Shown: positions 43,789 through 59,236, numbered from the stretch's first letter. The stretch is DNA of 64,000 bases from Mesorhizobium sp. B2-3-12 (GCF_006442205.1 NZ_VFVR01000001.1:806001-870000), one strand, 5' to 3'. The notes: generated from the letters alone by a model not told the origin. Numbers and translations: made by a program.

Positions 43789-46700
43789 TTAAAACTTGAT
43801 GCCCAGATTGGCCTTGAAGCCGTTGTCGAAGGCATCCGGTCCGAACTGCCCGGCATAGGACAGGCCAAGCGTGGCATTCCGCGCCAGTTGCACGTCGAAG
43901 CCGGCCTCGACCAGCATTGCGTCCCTGGCGATCGGCACGCCCGCGATGGTGAAATCGTCGCCCCCGGCGAAGGCGAAGGCCGACAGCGGCGTTACGTCGC
44001 CGAAGGCATGGCGCCACCCGAACATGCCGCGCGCGGTCGCCGCAACGCCGCCAAATGTAATGTCGGTGGAAGCCCGGACGCCAAGCGTGGTGAAGGTCGC
44101 GTCGGCCGTCGAACTGCTGCTCGTCAGCGCGGCATCCCCGCCCGTTTCAGTGAAGCCGTCCGTGTGCAGGTTCACATAGGCAAGATTGGCGAACGGCTCG
44201 AAGGCGAACGGCCCGGCATCCGTCTTGTAGGCCAGTTCGCCGAAGGCCTGCGCCGTGGCGGCATCGTAATCAGCCGACAGGCTGTCCGCGAAGCCGTCGA
44301 AAGCGACCGAGCGCGATGTCGAGATCCGGTGCCAGGTATAGGCGGCACCGGTGCGGAACGCGATCGCGCCCCAATTGGTCCCACCATAGAGGCCGAGGTG
44401 GTAATTGTCGCTGTCGCCCGAGGAATGCCGGTCATCGGCGTCGAAGCTGGTGCGGCTGTAGCCGCCGGCCAAGCCAATCCGCCAGTCGCCGGCCATGCCG
44501 TCGGCGCCTATCAGCAGCCCGCCCGCCGACCGATCGAAGGCAGCCGCGTTGCCGTCGCTGTCGGTGCCGCCCCAGGAGCCAAAGCCCTGCGTCCAGAAGG
44601 CGAAGCGATCCGTGTCGGCCGCCACCGGCTGAACGCCGTCCTCGCCATAAGCCATGACCGGCAGCGAAGCGGTCTTGCCGCTCTCGCCGAAGGCGGCGCG
44701 CAGGCGTGCCGTCACCGCATCCTGCAGGAAGTGGCTGTCCTGGAGGAGCATGCCCTTGGCCGATACATGAATTTCGCCGGAGAGCTGATCGAGGGCGGCT
44801 TGCGCGGCCTCGTCGCTCGGCAGACCGAGAATGGCGCTGACGAGGGCGCTGCTGGCGGCGCTGTCAAGCCCCTCGCCCGTAGCGATCTGGTTCGGCGTCA
44901 GGCCGGCCGAGCCGAAGGTTTTCGTCTGGGTTACGTCGACATAGGCATGGGTCGCATCGGACGTGGTGCTCAGGCTGACGAAGTTGGAGATCTGCGAATC
45001 GCTCAGCGTGAAGGTTCCGCTGACGCTGCTGGCCTGGAGCACGGTATAGCGGGTGCCGGCTACCAGGCCGCCAAGGCCGATATTGGTCACCGTCAAGCCG
45101 GCGCCACTGGTAATGGTGGCGGCGCCGGACGCGCCGATCAGATCCGAAAGACCAGCCGAATTGAGCTCAACCGCATAGGTCGAGCCCGACGCGAAGCTGG
45201 CGGTCCCGTTGACCGTCAGCGTGCCGATCGCGTTGTTGCCGGGCGCAACGGTGCCGGAGGCATTGAGTGCTCCAACCGTGCCGCTCCCGGCGAGCGTGGC
45301 GCCGCTGTCGACGGTGACGGGCGAACCGCCCAGCGAGCCTGAGACAAGAAGCGTGCCGGCCTTCACTTCAGTGGCGCCCGACATGGTGCTCGAACCCGAC
45401 AGCTCGAAAGTCCCCGTTCCGTCCTTGATCAGTCCGCCGGTGCCGGTGAGGCCGCCCGAAAAGACGGTCGAGCCACCATTGCCTCCGGTCGTCAGCTTGC
45501 CCGTTCCCTCATCAACCGTTCCCGCGCCGGCCAGCGAGCCGATCACCTGGCTGAAATTGTTGAGTGAAAGCGTGGCGCCGGCGCCGACCGTATAGGCACT
45601 GTTGGCACTGAAAATATTGACGTCGCTCGCCTTGAGCGTTCCCTCGGCGACATCCGTGGCCGTGGAATAGGTGTTGCTGTCGGCAAAGCCGGTCACGGTC
45701 AACGTACCCGTGCCGAGCTTCGTGAACGTCCCGTTCGGAACGTCGCCATCGCCCATATTGGCGCCAGTGCTCAGACTGAAGCCTTGCGTATCGATGGCAC
45801 CGCCGGCGGCCCCGAACAGAATGAGGCTGTTGGAAATGACGATGTTATCAGCACCAGCTTGCAACGTACCGCCATCCAGCGTGACCATCCCGGACCCGGT
45901 GGCACCCAGCGAATTGTTGGTCATGATCCGAAGCGTGCCACCGTTAACGGTGGCGCCACCCCCGAAACTATTGCTGCTGCTCAAAACGAGCGTGCCGACA
46001 CCGGTCTTGATCAGCGTGGCGGGATCGTCGAATTGAGAAATCTGTCCGCCATAAGTGCCGGTTCCTGAACCGACATTCAGCATCATGCTCCCGTACATGG
46101 TGAGGTCATTGCCGATCGCGACGCCGTTCTGGATGTCGATGACGGTACCACCATTCGCATAGACCGGGCCGGTGCCAAGCGCAGCATTGTTACCCAGGCT
46201 GAGCGTACCGCCATAGAGATTGGTGCCGCCTGTGTAGGTGTTGGCCCCATTCAACCTCAGCAAGCCATCGCCGCTCTTGGTCAAGCCCCCGCCTGAAATC
46301 GCTCCATCGGCGGTAAAATGAGCACCGGCATCAACCGTGAAAACAGTGTCGGAGATCATGTTGAGACCGGCATCGGCCTCCAGATCGGCAATGAAATTGT
46401 TCGTTTGCACGTTGATGGCGGCTTGGCCGGATGCCTCCAAATTCAAAACACCGTTTGACAACCGGTAGCCGCCAGAGGTGCTGGTGGCATTCAAGTTCAA
46501 TGTGCCTACCGTGTAGGGTCCACCTGACAGGTTAACGGTATAGCCGAGACCCTGGTCCGCCGCATCATGGTTGAAGGTCGCGACCGCATCGACGCCGTTG
46601 GGAACCGTTGCGGGCGTCCAGTTCGCAGCCGTACCCCAATTGCCGCTTTGGTGAACGAAATTCTCGGCCGAGGCGACACCAGGCACGAGCGGCGTCATGG

Positions 46701-46824
46701 CGACCGCAACAAGTCCGGCCATCAACAAAGCAGGAAGCGAGGTCGATGCCAGCAGCGAGCATGCGACCCGCGCCTTCGCCTCGCCATTGTTTTTGGCATG
46801 CGCAGTAAAAACCGAATGTCTCAT
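43789..46824 (-). CDS. Autotransporter with PATR repeats and C-terminal barrel
   Basis: A 1011-residue type V secretion protein. The signal is long (about 52 residues, ending VASA-EN), as in many autotransporters. The passenger has several autotransporter-associated repeats of the GxLxKxGxGxLxLxG...GGTL pattern (for example LTKSGDGLLRLNGANTYTGG, LIKTGVGTLVLSSS, FTKLGTGTLTVTG, LIKDGTGTFELSG). They form a beta-helix. Residues about 740-1011 form the barrel, ending in a C-terminal Phe (LGIKF) recognised by the BAM complex. The start at 46824 has GGGGGA five bases upstream. Role unknown; adhesion is the usual idea. Confidence 0.92.
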   Translation of the reverse strand: MRHSVFTAHAKNNGEAKARVACSLLASTSLPALLMAGLVAVAMTPLVPGVASAENFVHQSGNWGTAANWTPATVPNGVDAVATFNHDAADQGLGYTVNLSGGPYTVGTLNLNATSTSGGYRLSNGVLNLEASGQAAINVQTNNFIADLEADAGLNMISDTVFTVDAGAHFTADGAISGGGLTKSGDGLLRLNGANTYTGGTNLYGGTLSLGNNAALGTGPVYANGGTVIDIQNGVAIGNDLTMYGSMMLNVGSGTGTYGGQISQFDDPATLIKTGVGTLVLSSSNSFGGGATVNGGTLRIMTNNSLGATGSGMVTLDGGTLQAGADNIVISNSLILFGAAGGAIDTQGFSLSTGANMGDGDVPNGTFTKLGTGTLTVTGFADSNTYSTATDVAEGTLKASDVNIFSANSAYTVGAGATLSLNNFSQVIGSLAGAGTVDEGTGKLTTGGNGGSTVFSGGLTGTGGLIKDGTGTFELSGSSTMSGATEVKAGTLLVSGSLGGSPVTVDSGATLAGSGTVGALNASGTVAPGNNAIGTLTVNGTASFASGSTYAVELNSAGLSDLIGASGAATITSGAGLTVTNIGLGGLVAGTRYTVLQASSVSGTFTLSDSQISNFVSLSTTSDATHAYVDVTQTKTFGSAGLTPNQIATGEGLDSAASSALVSAILGLPSDEAAQAALDQLSGEIHVSAKGMLLQDSHFLQDAVTARLRAAFGESGKTASLPVMAYGEDGVQPVAADTDRFAFWTQGFGSWGGTDSDGNAAAFDRSAGGLLIGADGMAGDWRIGLAGGYSRTSFDADDRHSSGDSDNYHLGLYGGTNWGAIAFRTGAAYTWHRISTSRSVAFDGFADSLSADYDAATAQAFGELAYKTDAGPFAFEPFANLAYVNLHTDGFTETGGDAALTSSSSTADATFTTLGVRASTDITFGGVAATARGMFGWRHAFGDVTPLSAFAFAGGDDFTIAGVPIARDAMLVEAGFDVQLARNATLGLSYAGQFGPDAFDNGFKANLGIKF

Positions 46825-47163
46825 AAATTCCCCCCGACCAGCCATCCCTTGACTGTATCGACCCTGAAGCCCGTCACCACGGTACGAAAACCGCCGCCGA
46901 GAGACAACCGATTGCAAGCCGTAAAGATTGCCGAAACCACGCAACGGTGACCTTGGAAGGAAATCCGCGGGGGGTCCGTTGCGAATTTGCATCAATGGAC
47001 ATTTGCGCGCCACATGCCGAAGCGCGAAAAATTCTGCGGCATGGCTGGACCAAGCGCGATCGGTTGTCAGCCAGGCGACGCTGTAGCAGTTTGCGCCGGC
47101 TGGAAATCGATTCCGATTTGCAGCCCCATAGGTTACGGTCGCGCGAATACCAGGAGGCCCATC
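46825..47163. other. 339-bp intergenic region without a gene
   Basis: Between the divergent autotransporter and aminopeptidase genes. It holds the ribosome sites of both and presumably two promoters, which I cannot place with confidence. A weak seven-base stem (CATGCCG/CGGCATG, 47013-47043) is present. No coding frame with a plausible start was seen. Confidence 0.6.
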
Positions 47164-49008
47164 ATGTTCCAGACCTTCGATTCCGCGGGCGATCCGGCGG
47201 TCGGCAAGCCGCGCGTGGCGCTGCTGCGCCAATGGCTGAGCGACAATGGCCTCGACGGCTTCATCGTTCCGCGCGCCGACGAGCACCAGGGCGAATATGT
47301 CGCCGATCGTTCCGCACGGCTGAAATGGCTGACCGGCTTCAGCGGCTCGGCCGGCGTCGCCATCGTGCTGCGCGACCGCGCCTTCGTCTTCGTCGACGGG
47401 CGCTACACGCTGCAGGTGCGGAACGAAGTCGATCTCGGCATCTTTTCGATCGAAAGCCTGGTCGACAACCCGCCTGCCGTCTGGCTCAGGGAGAACCTCG
47501 GCAAAGGCGCGCGACTGGGCTTCGATCCCTGGCTGCACACGATCGGCGAGGTCAAGGCGCTGCAGGCCTCCGCCGACAAGACCGGCGCGGTGCTCGTGCC
47601 GCTCGACAGGAACCCGATCGACATCATCTGGAAGGATCAGCCAGCAGCACCCGTGTCTCCGGTCGAACTGCACCCGATCGGCTTCGCTGGCGAACTCGCC
47701 AAGGACAAGCTGGCGCGGCTGGCGACGGCGATCGGCAAGGAGGGCGCCACCCATGCGGTGCTGACGGACCCCTCTTCCATCGCATGGGCCTTCAACATCC
47801 GTGGAGGCGACGTGCCGCACACGCCGCTGGCGCTAGGCTTCGCCATCCTGGCCGCCGACGGGTCGCACCAGCTGTTCATCGACAGCCGCAAATTTTCGCG
47901 CCAGGTCGAGGCCTATCTCACCCAGCTTGCCGATCCGCATGAGCCCGGCGAATTCGAAGCAGCGATCGTGGCACTGGCGAAAGGCGGCGCGAAAATCGCG
48001 CTTGATCCCGTGCTGGCAGCCGACCGGCTGCGCATGCTGGTCGAGGACAATGGCGGCACCGTGGTTGCCGCGCCCGACCCCGCCCGCATCCCGCGCGCCA
48101 CCAAGAACCAGGCCGAGATCAATGGCTCGCGCGCCGCGCATCGCCGGGACGGCGCGGCGGTGGCAAAGCTGTTGTGCTGGCTCGAGCGGCAGAAACCCGG
48201 CTCGCTCGACGAGATCGCGGTCGTCACCAGGCTGGAGGAAACACGCCGGCAGACCGGCGAGGAAACCCAGATGCCGCTGCGCGACGTCTCTTTCGACACC
48301 ATTTCGGGCGCTGGCCCGAACGGCGCCATCATGCATTACCGCGTCTCGCGCGCCACCAGCCGCAAACTGCGGGCTGGCGAACTGTTCCTTCTCGATTCCG
48401 GCGCGCAATACCAGGATGGCACGACGGACATTACCCGCACCGTGCCTATCGGCGAGCCGACCGAAGAGATGCGCGAACGCTTCACGCTGGTGCTGAAAGG
48501 CATGATCGGCATTTCCACGCTGCGCTTCCCCGCCGGCACGCGCGGCTCCGAGATCGACGCCGTCGCCCGTATGGCGCTGTGGAAGCATGGCTGCGACTTC
48601 GCCCATGGCACCGGCCACGGCGTCGGCTCGTACCTGGCAGTGCATGAGGGCCCGCAGCGCATCGCCCGCACCGGCACCGAAAAACTGCTCGAAGGCATGA
48701 TGCTGTCCAACGAGCCAGGCTATTACAAGGAAGGCGCCTACGGCATCCGCATCGAGAACCTGATCCTGGTGACGCCGGCCGAACAGATCGAGGGTGGCGA
48801 CATTGCCATGCACTCCTTCGAGACGCTCACGCTGGCGCCGATCGACGTCAGGTTGGTGCGTTCGGACCTGCTGACGCGTGACGAACTGCACTGGCTCGAC
48901 GCCTACCATGCCCGCGTGCTGGCCGAGATCGGCCCGATGCTCGACGGCGAAACGCTGGCCTGGCTGGAAAAGGCGACAGCACCGCTGCCGCATGACGCGA
49001 AGATTTGA
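47164..49008 (+). CDS. pepP: Xaa-Pro aminopeptidase P (M24 family)
   Basis: A 614-residue metallopeptidase that removes N-terminal residues before proline. Metal ligands are visible: the two Asp in LLDSGAQYQDGTTDITRT, the His in GTGHGVGSYLAVHEGP, and the Glu in LSNEPGYYKEGAYGIRIEN. Two N-terminal creatinase-like domains precede the catalytic part, as in the long aminopeptidase P group. The start at 47164 follows AGGAGG; longer readings have no support. Confidence 0.92.
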   Translation: MFQTFDSAGDPAVGKPRVALLRQWLSDNGLDGFIVPRADEHQGEYVADRSARLKWLTGFSGSAGVAIVLRDRAFVFVDGRYTLQVRNEVDLGIFSIESLVDNPPAVWLRENLGKGARLGFDPWLHTIGEVKALQASADKTGAVLVPLDRNPIDIIWKDQPAAPVSPVELHPIGFAGELAKDKLARLATAIGKEGATHAVLTDPSSIAWAFNIRGGDVPHTPLALGFAILAADGSHQLFIDSRKFSRQVEAYLTQLADPHEPGEFEAAIVALAKGGAKIALDPVLAADRLRMLVEDNGGTVVAAPDPARIPRATKNQAEINGSRAAHRRDGAAVAKLLCWLERQKPGSLDEIAVVTRLEETRRQTGEETQMPLRDVSFDTISGAGPNGAIMHYRVSRATSRKLRAGELFLLDSGAQYQDGTTDITRTVPIGEPTEEMRERFTLVLKGMIGISTLRFPAGTRGSEIDAVARMALWKHGCDFAHGTGHGVGSYLAVHEGPQRIARTGTEKLLEGMMLSNEPGYYKEGAYGIRIENLILVTPAEQIEGGDIAMHSFETLTLAPIDVRLVRSDLLTRDELHWLDAYHARVLAEIGPMLDGETLAWLEKATAPLPHDAKI

Positions 49009-49018
49009 CACAAGCCTC

Positions 49019-49069
49019 TTTCTCCCCGTTACGGGGAGAAATGCCCGGCAGGGCAATGAGGGGCGGCGC
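49019..49069. repeat. Family C palindrome copy
   Basis: Contains TTCTCCCCGTTACGGGGAGAA and the trailing GCCCGGCAGGGCAATGAGG and GGGCGGCGC, as in 12326-12510. It lies directly after the aminopeptidase stop, so it can act as a transcript end. Confidence 0.8.
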
Positions 49070-49102
49070 AAACAGTTCGAAATGATCGCTCCGCCAGGAC
49101 GC

Positions 49103-49399
49103 CTATCCCACGAACTGACGCGCCACGATCAACACCGCAGCACCCGCCAGAAACATCGCCATCAGCCCGCCGCGCAGCGCCACCAGCGCGGAGACGACCA
49201 GCGCCGCCCATTCCGCCGGACCCGCGCCGAGCGCGGCCGGCGCCACCAGCGTCGTCAACACGGCGGCCGGCACCGCGTTGAGGCCGGCTTCGACGCGCGG
49301 ATGGATGTTTTCGAACCGGGAGATGACCAGATGGCCGCCGACACGCGTGAGATAGGTGGCGATCGCGCCGGCGATGATGATCCAGAAGGTCGTGCTCAT
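49103..49399 (-). CDS. azlD: AzlD family branched-chain amino acid transport protein
   Basis: A 98-residue membrane protein with about three or four helices, of the AzlD type. It works with AzlC as an exporter for branched-chain amino acids or analogues. Its start overlaps the azlC stop by four bases. Confidence 0.9.
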   Translation of the reverse strand: MSTTFWIIIAGAIATYLTRVGGHLVISRFENIHPRVEAGLNAVPAAVLTTLVAPAALGAGPAEWAALVVSALVALRGGLMAMFLAGAAVLIVARQFVG

Positions 49400-50124
49400 G
49401 GCCTTGTCTCCACGCCGCTATGGTGCGGCGGCAGGATGACGGCGAGCAGCACGCCGGCAACCGCGCCGATCGAGACGTGCCAGGGCGAACCGACCGTCTT
49501 GTAGGCGATGATCGAGGCGCAGGCACTGGCGACGACCACCGGCAGCCACAGCGGCCGCTTGCGGAAGCCCATCACCAGGCCGAGGAAATAGATCGGCAGC
49601 AGGAAATCGATGCCCAGCGCATGGGGGTCGGGAATGAGCTTTCCAAACAGCGCTCCGAGCGCGCTTTCGATGGTCCAGAACACATAGACCGGCAGCCCAA
49701 GTCCCAGATACCAGGCAAAGCCGACGGTCTGGCCCGACTGGGCCCTGGCCTCGGCGACGGCGAATTGCGGATCGGTGAGGATGAAGAAACCGAGCGCCTG
49801 CTGCACCACGGACCAGTGCGCGATGCGCCGGCCAATACCGGCGGAATAGAGCACGTGGCGGAAATTGACGGCGAAGATCGACAGCACGATCAGCCACGGC
49901 GCGACATGCTGGCCGAACAGTTCTATGCCGACCATCTGGCTGGCGCCGCCAAAGATCAGCGCGCTCATCAGGAAGGCTTCGAAAACGGAAAAGCCATTGT
50001 CGACGGCAATCGCGCCGAACAGCAGCCCGAACGGTGCCGCCGCCACCACGACCGGCATGGAGAGCCGCACGCCTTGCCAAAAATCGCTTTTCGCGCCGTT
50101 CTCCGAAATTGCTTGCGCCGACAT
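49396..50124 (-). CDS. azlC: AzlC family ABC-type/LIV-E branched-chain amino acid exporter subunit
   Basis: A 242-residue membrane protein with about seven or eight hydrophobic segments. The family signature PFGLLFGAIAVDNGFSVFEA-type and SALIFGGASQMVG segments are clear. It pairs with AzlD, coded just after it with an ATGA overlap. Confidence 0.92.
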   Translation of the reverse strand: MSAQAISENGAKSDFWQGVRLSMPVVVAAAPFGLLFGAIAVDNGFSVFEAFLMSALIFGGASQMVGIELFGQHVAPWLIVLSIFAVNFRHVLYSAGIGRRIAHWSVVQQALGFFILTDPQFAVAEARAQSGQTVGFAWYLGLGLPVYVFWTIESALGALFGKLIPDPHALGIDFLLPIYFLGLVMGFRKRPLWLPVVVASACASIIAYKTVGSPWHVSIGAVAGVLLAVILPPHHSGVETRP

Positions 50125-50234
50125 GTCTCTCCCCGATCAGAGGGCTGATGTAGGAAGCACCACCCGGCTTGTCACACGAATTCGCTTGAGCCAAACGATC
50201 AGCGGAAATGATCGTCGTGGGCCTGCGCGGCAGC

Positions 50235-54938
<4,704 letters not shown>

Positions 54939-54964
54939 GAGAAACCGGACCTATTGCATGCCGC

Positions 54965-54992
54965 CCAAGAGTGGACCCGGTTTCGGGATAAC
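54965..54992. repeat. Short intergenic repeat, family B copy 3
   Basis: CCAAGAGTGGACCCGGTTTC and GGGATAAC match the family B core with small changes. It lies between bamD and recN. Confidence 0.55.
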
Positions 54993-55122
54993 GACAGGCA
55001 CGAAAACAAAAGATTTAAGGCGGCGCCCGACAGTGGAGTCGCAGCGCCGCACTATCTTTTTGTTTGGGCTTCGGATCAATCCGAAAAGCGCGTTGCGCGC
55101 GCTTCGCTCGGAGCTTCCGCGG

Positions 55123-55992
55123 TCAGGCGCCGGTGATCAGCTTCCCGGCCTTGGATATCCACGATCCCGCATTTTCGCGCGGTGCCAGCCCGTTGCTCTG
55201 CAGCAGCTTGTAGGAATCCTTGTACCACGAGCTGTCTGGATAGTTGGTACCCAGCACCGCGGCCGCCGTCTGGGCCTCGGAGGTCAAGCCCAACGCATAG
55301 TAGCTTTCAGTGAGGCGGGCGAGCGCTTCCTCGACATGGCGCGTGTTGGAGTAATTCTCCACGACGGTGCGGAAGCGCTTGACGGCGGCGATGTATTCGC
55401 GACGCTCAAGATAATAGCGGCCGATCTGCATTTCCTTGCCGGCGAGCTGGTCGTTGGCGAAGCGGATCTTTTCCTTGGCGTCGTCGACATATTCCGACGT
55501 CGGCCAGCGCGTCACCAAGTCCTGCATCGTCTGCACGGTCTGGCGTGCTTCCTTCTGGTCCTGCGTCACGTCCTTGATCTGGCGATAGTAGCTGAGACCG
55601 ATGATGTACTGCGCATAGGGTGCGTCATCCGTCGACGGATAGAGAGCCAGGTAGCGCTTTGCCGACTGGATCGCGTCGTCGTAGCTGCCTTTCCGATAGT
55701 CGGCGAACGCGCCCATCACCATCGATTTGCGGGCCCATTCCGAATAGGGGTGCTGGCGGTCGACCGCGTCGAACTTCTTGCTCGCCTCATCCAGCCGGCC
55801 GGCATTCAGATTGGCCAGGCCTTGATTGTAGAGAACGTCGGCCGGTTCGGTCTGGTCGACATAGGTCGACAGGTCGATGTCTTTCTCGGACGACATGCAG
55901 GCCGACAGAAAGAGCGATGGAACAACCACCGAAAGCGCCAGGAAAACAGACCGCTGCGGCGCCTTCGATTGACCGACTCGCTTGAAAAACAT
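55123..55992 (-). CDS. bamD: Outer membrane assembly lipoprotein BamD
   Basis: A 289-residue lipoprotein. The lipobox is LSAC with Cys32. The mature part carries TPR-type repeats ([34 protein letters not shown]). BamD is part of the complex that folds outer-membrane barrels, including the autotransporter and barrel proteins coded in this window. A longer open reading upstream begins in a family B repeat and was rejected. Confidence 0.93.
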   Translation of the reverse strand: MFFKRVGQSKAPQRSVFLALSVVVPSLFLSACMSSEKDIDLSTYVDQTEPADVLYNQGLANLNAGRLDEASKKFDAVDRQHPYSEWARKSMVMGAFADYRKGSYDDAIQSAKRYLALYPSTDDAPYAQYIIGLSYYRQIKDVTQDQKEARQTVQTMQDLVTRWPTSEYVDDAKEKIRFANDQLAGKEMQIGRYYLERREYIAAVKRFRTVVENYSNTRHVEEALARLTESYYALGLTSEAQTAAAVLGTNYPDSSWYKDSYKLLQSNGLAPRENAGSWISKAGKLITGA

Positions 55993-56040
55993 GATTGGAT
56001 TGCGCCCTTTCGGCGTTATTTTCGTGCCATTTGCATGCAG

Positions 56041-56068
56041 TTCTCCCAAAACTGGTCCCCACTTTTGA
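56041..56068. repeat. Short intergenic repeat, family B copy 4
   Basis: On the minus strand it reads GCTCAAAAGTGGGGACCAGT then TTTGGGAG. It lies in the 262 bp between lpxC and bamD, which otherwise holds no gene. Confidence 0.6.
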
Positions 56069-56254
56069 GCGATATGCACTAATCGACGGCAGCAGCCATA
56101 AACCATAACCGCCTTGCCCGGCAACGCTATGTCCAGCCAATCGCGCATTTTTGTGGCAGCCCGTCAGCGGCGGCGCATCCCTGCGATTTCGCTGGCGGAT
56201 GGTGCATTACTGCAACACTCGCACCACCATCATATCCGAGAAAAATGAAGAAAA

Positions 56255-57205
56255 TCAGATCATCCAGGGCGCGTAGAGCGGCGCGTTGACGGCACTCATT
56301 TCCGCCGCGCGGCCACGTTCGCGGCGTGTCGTCTCGACGATCTCGAAGGCCGTGCGGTCCGACAACAGGCGACGCAGCGCGGCGGCGTTCAGCCTGTGCC
56401 CACCGCGATAGGAGCGGAAACAGCCGATGAAGCGCGCGCCAGCCAGCGCCAGGTCGCCCATGGCGTCGAGCGTCTTGTGACGCACGAATTCGTTAGGATA
56501 ACGCAGGCCGCCCATGTTGATGACGCGGTTGTCGTCACCAATCACCAGGGAGTTTTCCAGCGAGGATCCCAGCGCATAGCCGGCGGCCCACAGCCGCTCG
56601 ACGTCCTTCATGAAGCCGAAAGTGCGGGCCCGTGCGATGTCGCGGCGGAAAATGTCGGCATTGATGTCGGAGGCGAAGAGCTGGCGGCCGATCGCCGGGC
56701 TTTCGAAATCGATCTCCACCTCGAAGCGGGTGCCGTCATAGGGCCTGAATTCGGCCCAGGAGGCGCCGTTCTCGATGCGAACCGCCTTGACCACCCTGAT
56801 ATAGCGCCGCTTGACGGCCAACACCTCGATGCCGGCCTGGTCGATGGCTTCCACGAACCCCATGGCGCTGCCGTCGAGGATGGGAACCTCGTGACCGTCG
56901 ATCTCGATGACGACATTGTCGATGCCGAGCCCGAACAGGGCGGCCATGATGTGCTCGACCGTGGCGATGTGCTCGCCCGAGGGATCGCCAAGCATGGTGC
57001 AAAGGTCGGTGGCGCCGATCTCGGAAAACAGGGCGCGGAACTCACGGCCCTGCCCGTCGCCATTGAGAAGCTGGAACACGATGCCGGTATCGGCATCCGC
57101 GGGCAGGAAACTGATGGAAACTTCTTTGCCGCTGTGAACGCCGGTGCCTGTAAGCGACGCGCGCGTCTTCACTGTCGTCTGGTGGTCGTGCAAGACAATC
57201 CCCAT
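56255..57205 (-). CDS. lpxC: UDP-3-O-acyl-N-acetylglucosamine deacetylase
   Basis: A 316-residue zinc enzyme that makes the first committed step of lipid A synthesis. The zinc His residues lie in TVEHIMAALFGLG and in RHKTLDAMGDLALAG, where His and Asp bind zinc. The start at 57205 (MGIVLHDHQTT) fits the family; the ribosome site is weak. It follows ftsZ, as in many proteobacteria. Confidence 0.95.
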   Translation of the reverse strand: MGIVLHDHQTTVKTRASLTGTGVHSGKEVSISFLPADADTGIVFQLLNGDGQGREFRALFSEIGATDLCTMLGDPSGEHIATVEHIMAALFGLGIDNVVIEIDGHEVPILDGSAMGFVEAIDQAGIEVLAVKRRYIRVVKAVRIENGASWAEFRPYDGTRFEVEIDFESPAIGRQLFASDINADIFRRDIARARTFGFMKDVERLWAAGYALGSSLENSLVIGDDNRVINMGGLRYPNEFVRHKTLDAMGDLALAGARFIGCFRSYRGGHRLNAAALRRLLSDRTAFEIVETTRRERGRAAEMSAVNAPLYAPWMI

Positions 57206-57425
57206 GAGCCCGTAATGCCTAGGTCCGCTTCTCCAGCCCGAGGGCGCGGCTCTTGTTAAATCGGCTGGCAGGGCCACTTCCCCCGAATCCCGGCAAACCG
57301 ACTATGGTAGGCAGCGAAGATAATGTCCCGGCAGGGAGACTCCAAATCACGGTTTCTTACTAGTTGTAACCGCGAACTTGAACATGTACGGTATCATAAC
57401 CGATTGATTACGCAGCGTTTTAAAC

Positions 57426-57461
57426 GTTAACAGGCAAGCAATTTCTTGCCTGCCTGTTAAC
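57426..57461 (-). terminator. Hairpin downstream of ftsZ
   Basis: GTTAACAGGCAAG pairs with CTTGCC-TGCC-TGTTAAC, allowing a four-base bulge, around a six-base loop. In the minus direction a short T/A run follows. It probably ends or dampens transcription from ftsZ into lpxC. Confidence 0.65.
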
Positions 57462-57484
57462 AGTTGTTACAGTCCGTTAACCGC

Positions 57485-59170
57485 TCAATTGGCCTGGCGG
57501 CGCAGGAACGCCGGAATCTCCAGCTGATCGTCATCCTGAGTCGCCCTGGTCTGCGGCGTCAGGCGGCCCTGGTCGTCGAGCTGGCCACGGCGCGGCGCAT
57601 AGAGCTGGGCGTCCTGGCTGGCGAGGCGGCGCACTTCCGGTGCGGCCTGGCGCAGCTTGGGCTCGCGCGGCTGCGCCGGCTGCAGCCGTGCAGGCTCTTC
57701 TTCGCGGCGGGTCAGGCCATTGGTCAGGCGCTTCAGGAGGCCCATCGGGCCGCTGTTCTCATGGTCGGCCGGACGGCTCTTGGCATCCACCTCGGCCTTC
57801 ACGACCGGCGGAAAGTCCTCGACGCGCGGCATGCGCTGCGGCGCCATCGCCACCGGCTGCTGGACCTCGCGCAGCATCTCGCGCGGCTGCGGGGCTGGCT
57901 GCATCATCTGCTGGACGACAGGCTGAGGCATGGGCTGCGGCTGCGCGGGCGGCGCCTGGAAGATCTTGCTCTGCGGGCGGAAATCGTCCGCATGGGCCAC
58001 CGGTGCGGGACGCGCCTGCGCCATGGCGGCGGCATTCGCCTCGGCCAACTGGATGGCTTCGGCAACCGGATCGACGGCGCGCGGCTCATAGACGGTCTGC
58101 TGGACCGGCGCCGGGCGGCTCTCCACCGCGGCAACGGCCGGGCGGGCTGCCGGCTTCGGCGGCGCGGTGCGGATCGAGATCGGCGCAGCGGCGATTTCAG
58201 CGGCCGACTTGTCGATGCCGGTCGCGACCACCGAGACGCGGATGACGCCCTCGAGTTCCTCGTCGAACGTGGCGCCCAGGATGATGTTGGCGTCCTGGTC
58301 GACTTCCTCGCGGATGCGGGTCGCCGCTTCGTCGACCTCGAACAGGGTCAGGTCGCGGCCGCCGGTGATCGAGATCAGCAGGCCCTTGGCGCCCTTCATC
58401 GAGGTCTCGTCGAGCAGCGGATTGGCGATAGCGGCTTCGGCGGCGGCCATTGCACGGCCCTCGCCCGAAGCCTCGCCGGTGCCCATCATCGCCTTGCCCA
58501 TCTCGCGCATCACCGAACGCACGTCGGCGAAGTCGAGATTGATCAGGCCTTCCTTGACCATCAGGTCGGTGATGCAGGCAACGCCGGAGTAAAGCACCTG
58601 GTCGGCCATCGCGAAGGCGTCGGCGAAGGTGGTCTTGTCATTGGCCAGCCGGAACAGGTTCTGGTTGGGGATGACGATCAGCGTATCGACACACTTCTGC
58701 AGCTCCTCGATGCCGAAGTCGGCCGTCTTCATGCGGCGCTGGCCTTCAAAGTGGAACGGCTTGGTGACGACGCCGACGGTCAGGATACCCTTCTCGCGGG
58801 CTGCGCGGGCAACCACGGGAGCAGCACCGGTGCCGGTGCCGCCGCCCATGCCGGCGGTGACGAAGCACATATGGGTGTTGGTGAGATGGTCGAGGATCTC
58901 GTCGATGCACTCTTCCGCCGCCGCGCGGCCGACTTCCGGCTGCGAGCCGGCACCGAGCCCCTCGGTGACATGCGCGCCAAGCTGGATCAGCCGCGAGGCC
59001 TTCGACATGGTCAGCGCCTGCGCGTCGGTGTTGGCCACGACGAACTCGACACCGCGCAGTCCGGCGGTGATCATGTTGTTCACGGCATTGCCGCCGCCGC
59101 CGCCGACACCGAACACGGTGATGCGCGGCTTGAGCTCGGTGATGTCCGGCTTCTGCAGATTGATGGTCAT
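57485..59170 (-). CDS. ftsZ: Cell division protein FtsZ
   Basis: A 561-residue tubulin-like GTPase that forms the division ring. The GTP-binding GGGTGTG motif is at residues 109-115. After the about 320-residue core comes a long Pro/Gln-rich linker ([19 protein letters not shown]) and the conserved C-terminal peptide EIPAFLRRQ, which binds FtsA and other partners. Long linkers are typical of Rhizobiales. It is downstream of ftsA in the same direction. Confidence 0.97.
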   Translation of the reverse strand: MTINLQKPDITELKPRITVFGVGGGGGNAVNNMITAGLRGVEFVVANTDAQALTMSKASRLIQLGAHVTEGLGAGSQPEVGRAAAEECIDEILDHLTNTHMCFVTAGMGGGTGTGAAPVVARAAREKGILTVGVVTKPFHFEGQRRMKTADFGIEELQKCVDTLIVIPNQNLFRLANDKTTFADAFAMADQVLYSGVACITDLMVKEGLINLDFADVRSVMREMGKAMMGTGEASGEGRAMAAAEAAIANPLLDETSMKGAKGLLISITGGRDLTLFEVDEAATRIREEVDQDANIILGATFDEELEGVIRVSVVATGIDKSAAEIAAAPISIRTAPPKPAARPAVAAVESRPAPVQQTVYEPRAVDPVAEAIQLAEANAAAMAQARPAPVAHADDFRPQSKIFQAPPAQPQPMPQPVVQQMMQPAPQPREMLREVQQPVAMAPQRMPRVEDFPPVVKAEVDAKSRPADHENSGPMGLLKRLTNGLTRREEEPARLQPAQPREPKLRQAAPEVRRLASQDAQLYAPRRGQLDDQGRLTPQTRATQDDDQLEIPAFLRRQAN

Positions 59171-59236
59171 TGTCTCCGTCCTTTGCCTTTCACGCCGCTT
59201 CGCCGCCGCGGCCGCCTATGGGGCTGTCCCCGTCAA

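Noticed and set aside
46824..47820. A 332-residue N-terminal extension of the autotransporter
   Set aside because: It runs antisense through the start of pepP, and the true start at 46824 has a ribosome site followed by a signal peptide.
57206..57484. Small RNA or riboswitch in the ftsZ-lpxC gap
   Set aside because: Apart from the hairpin at 57426-57461 no conserved structure was recognised.
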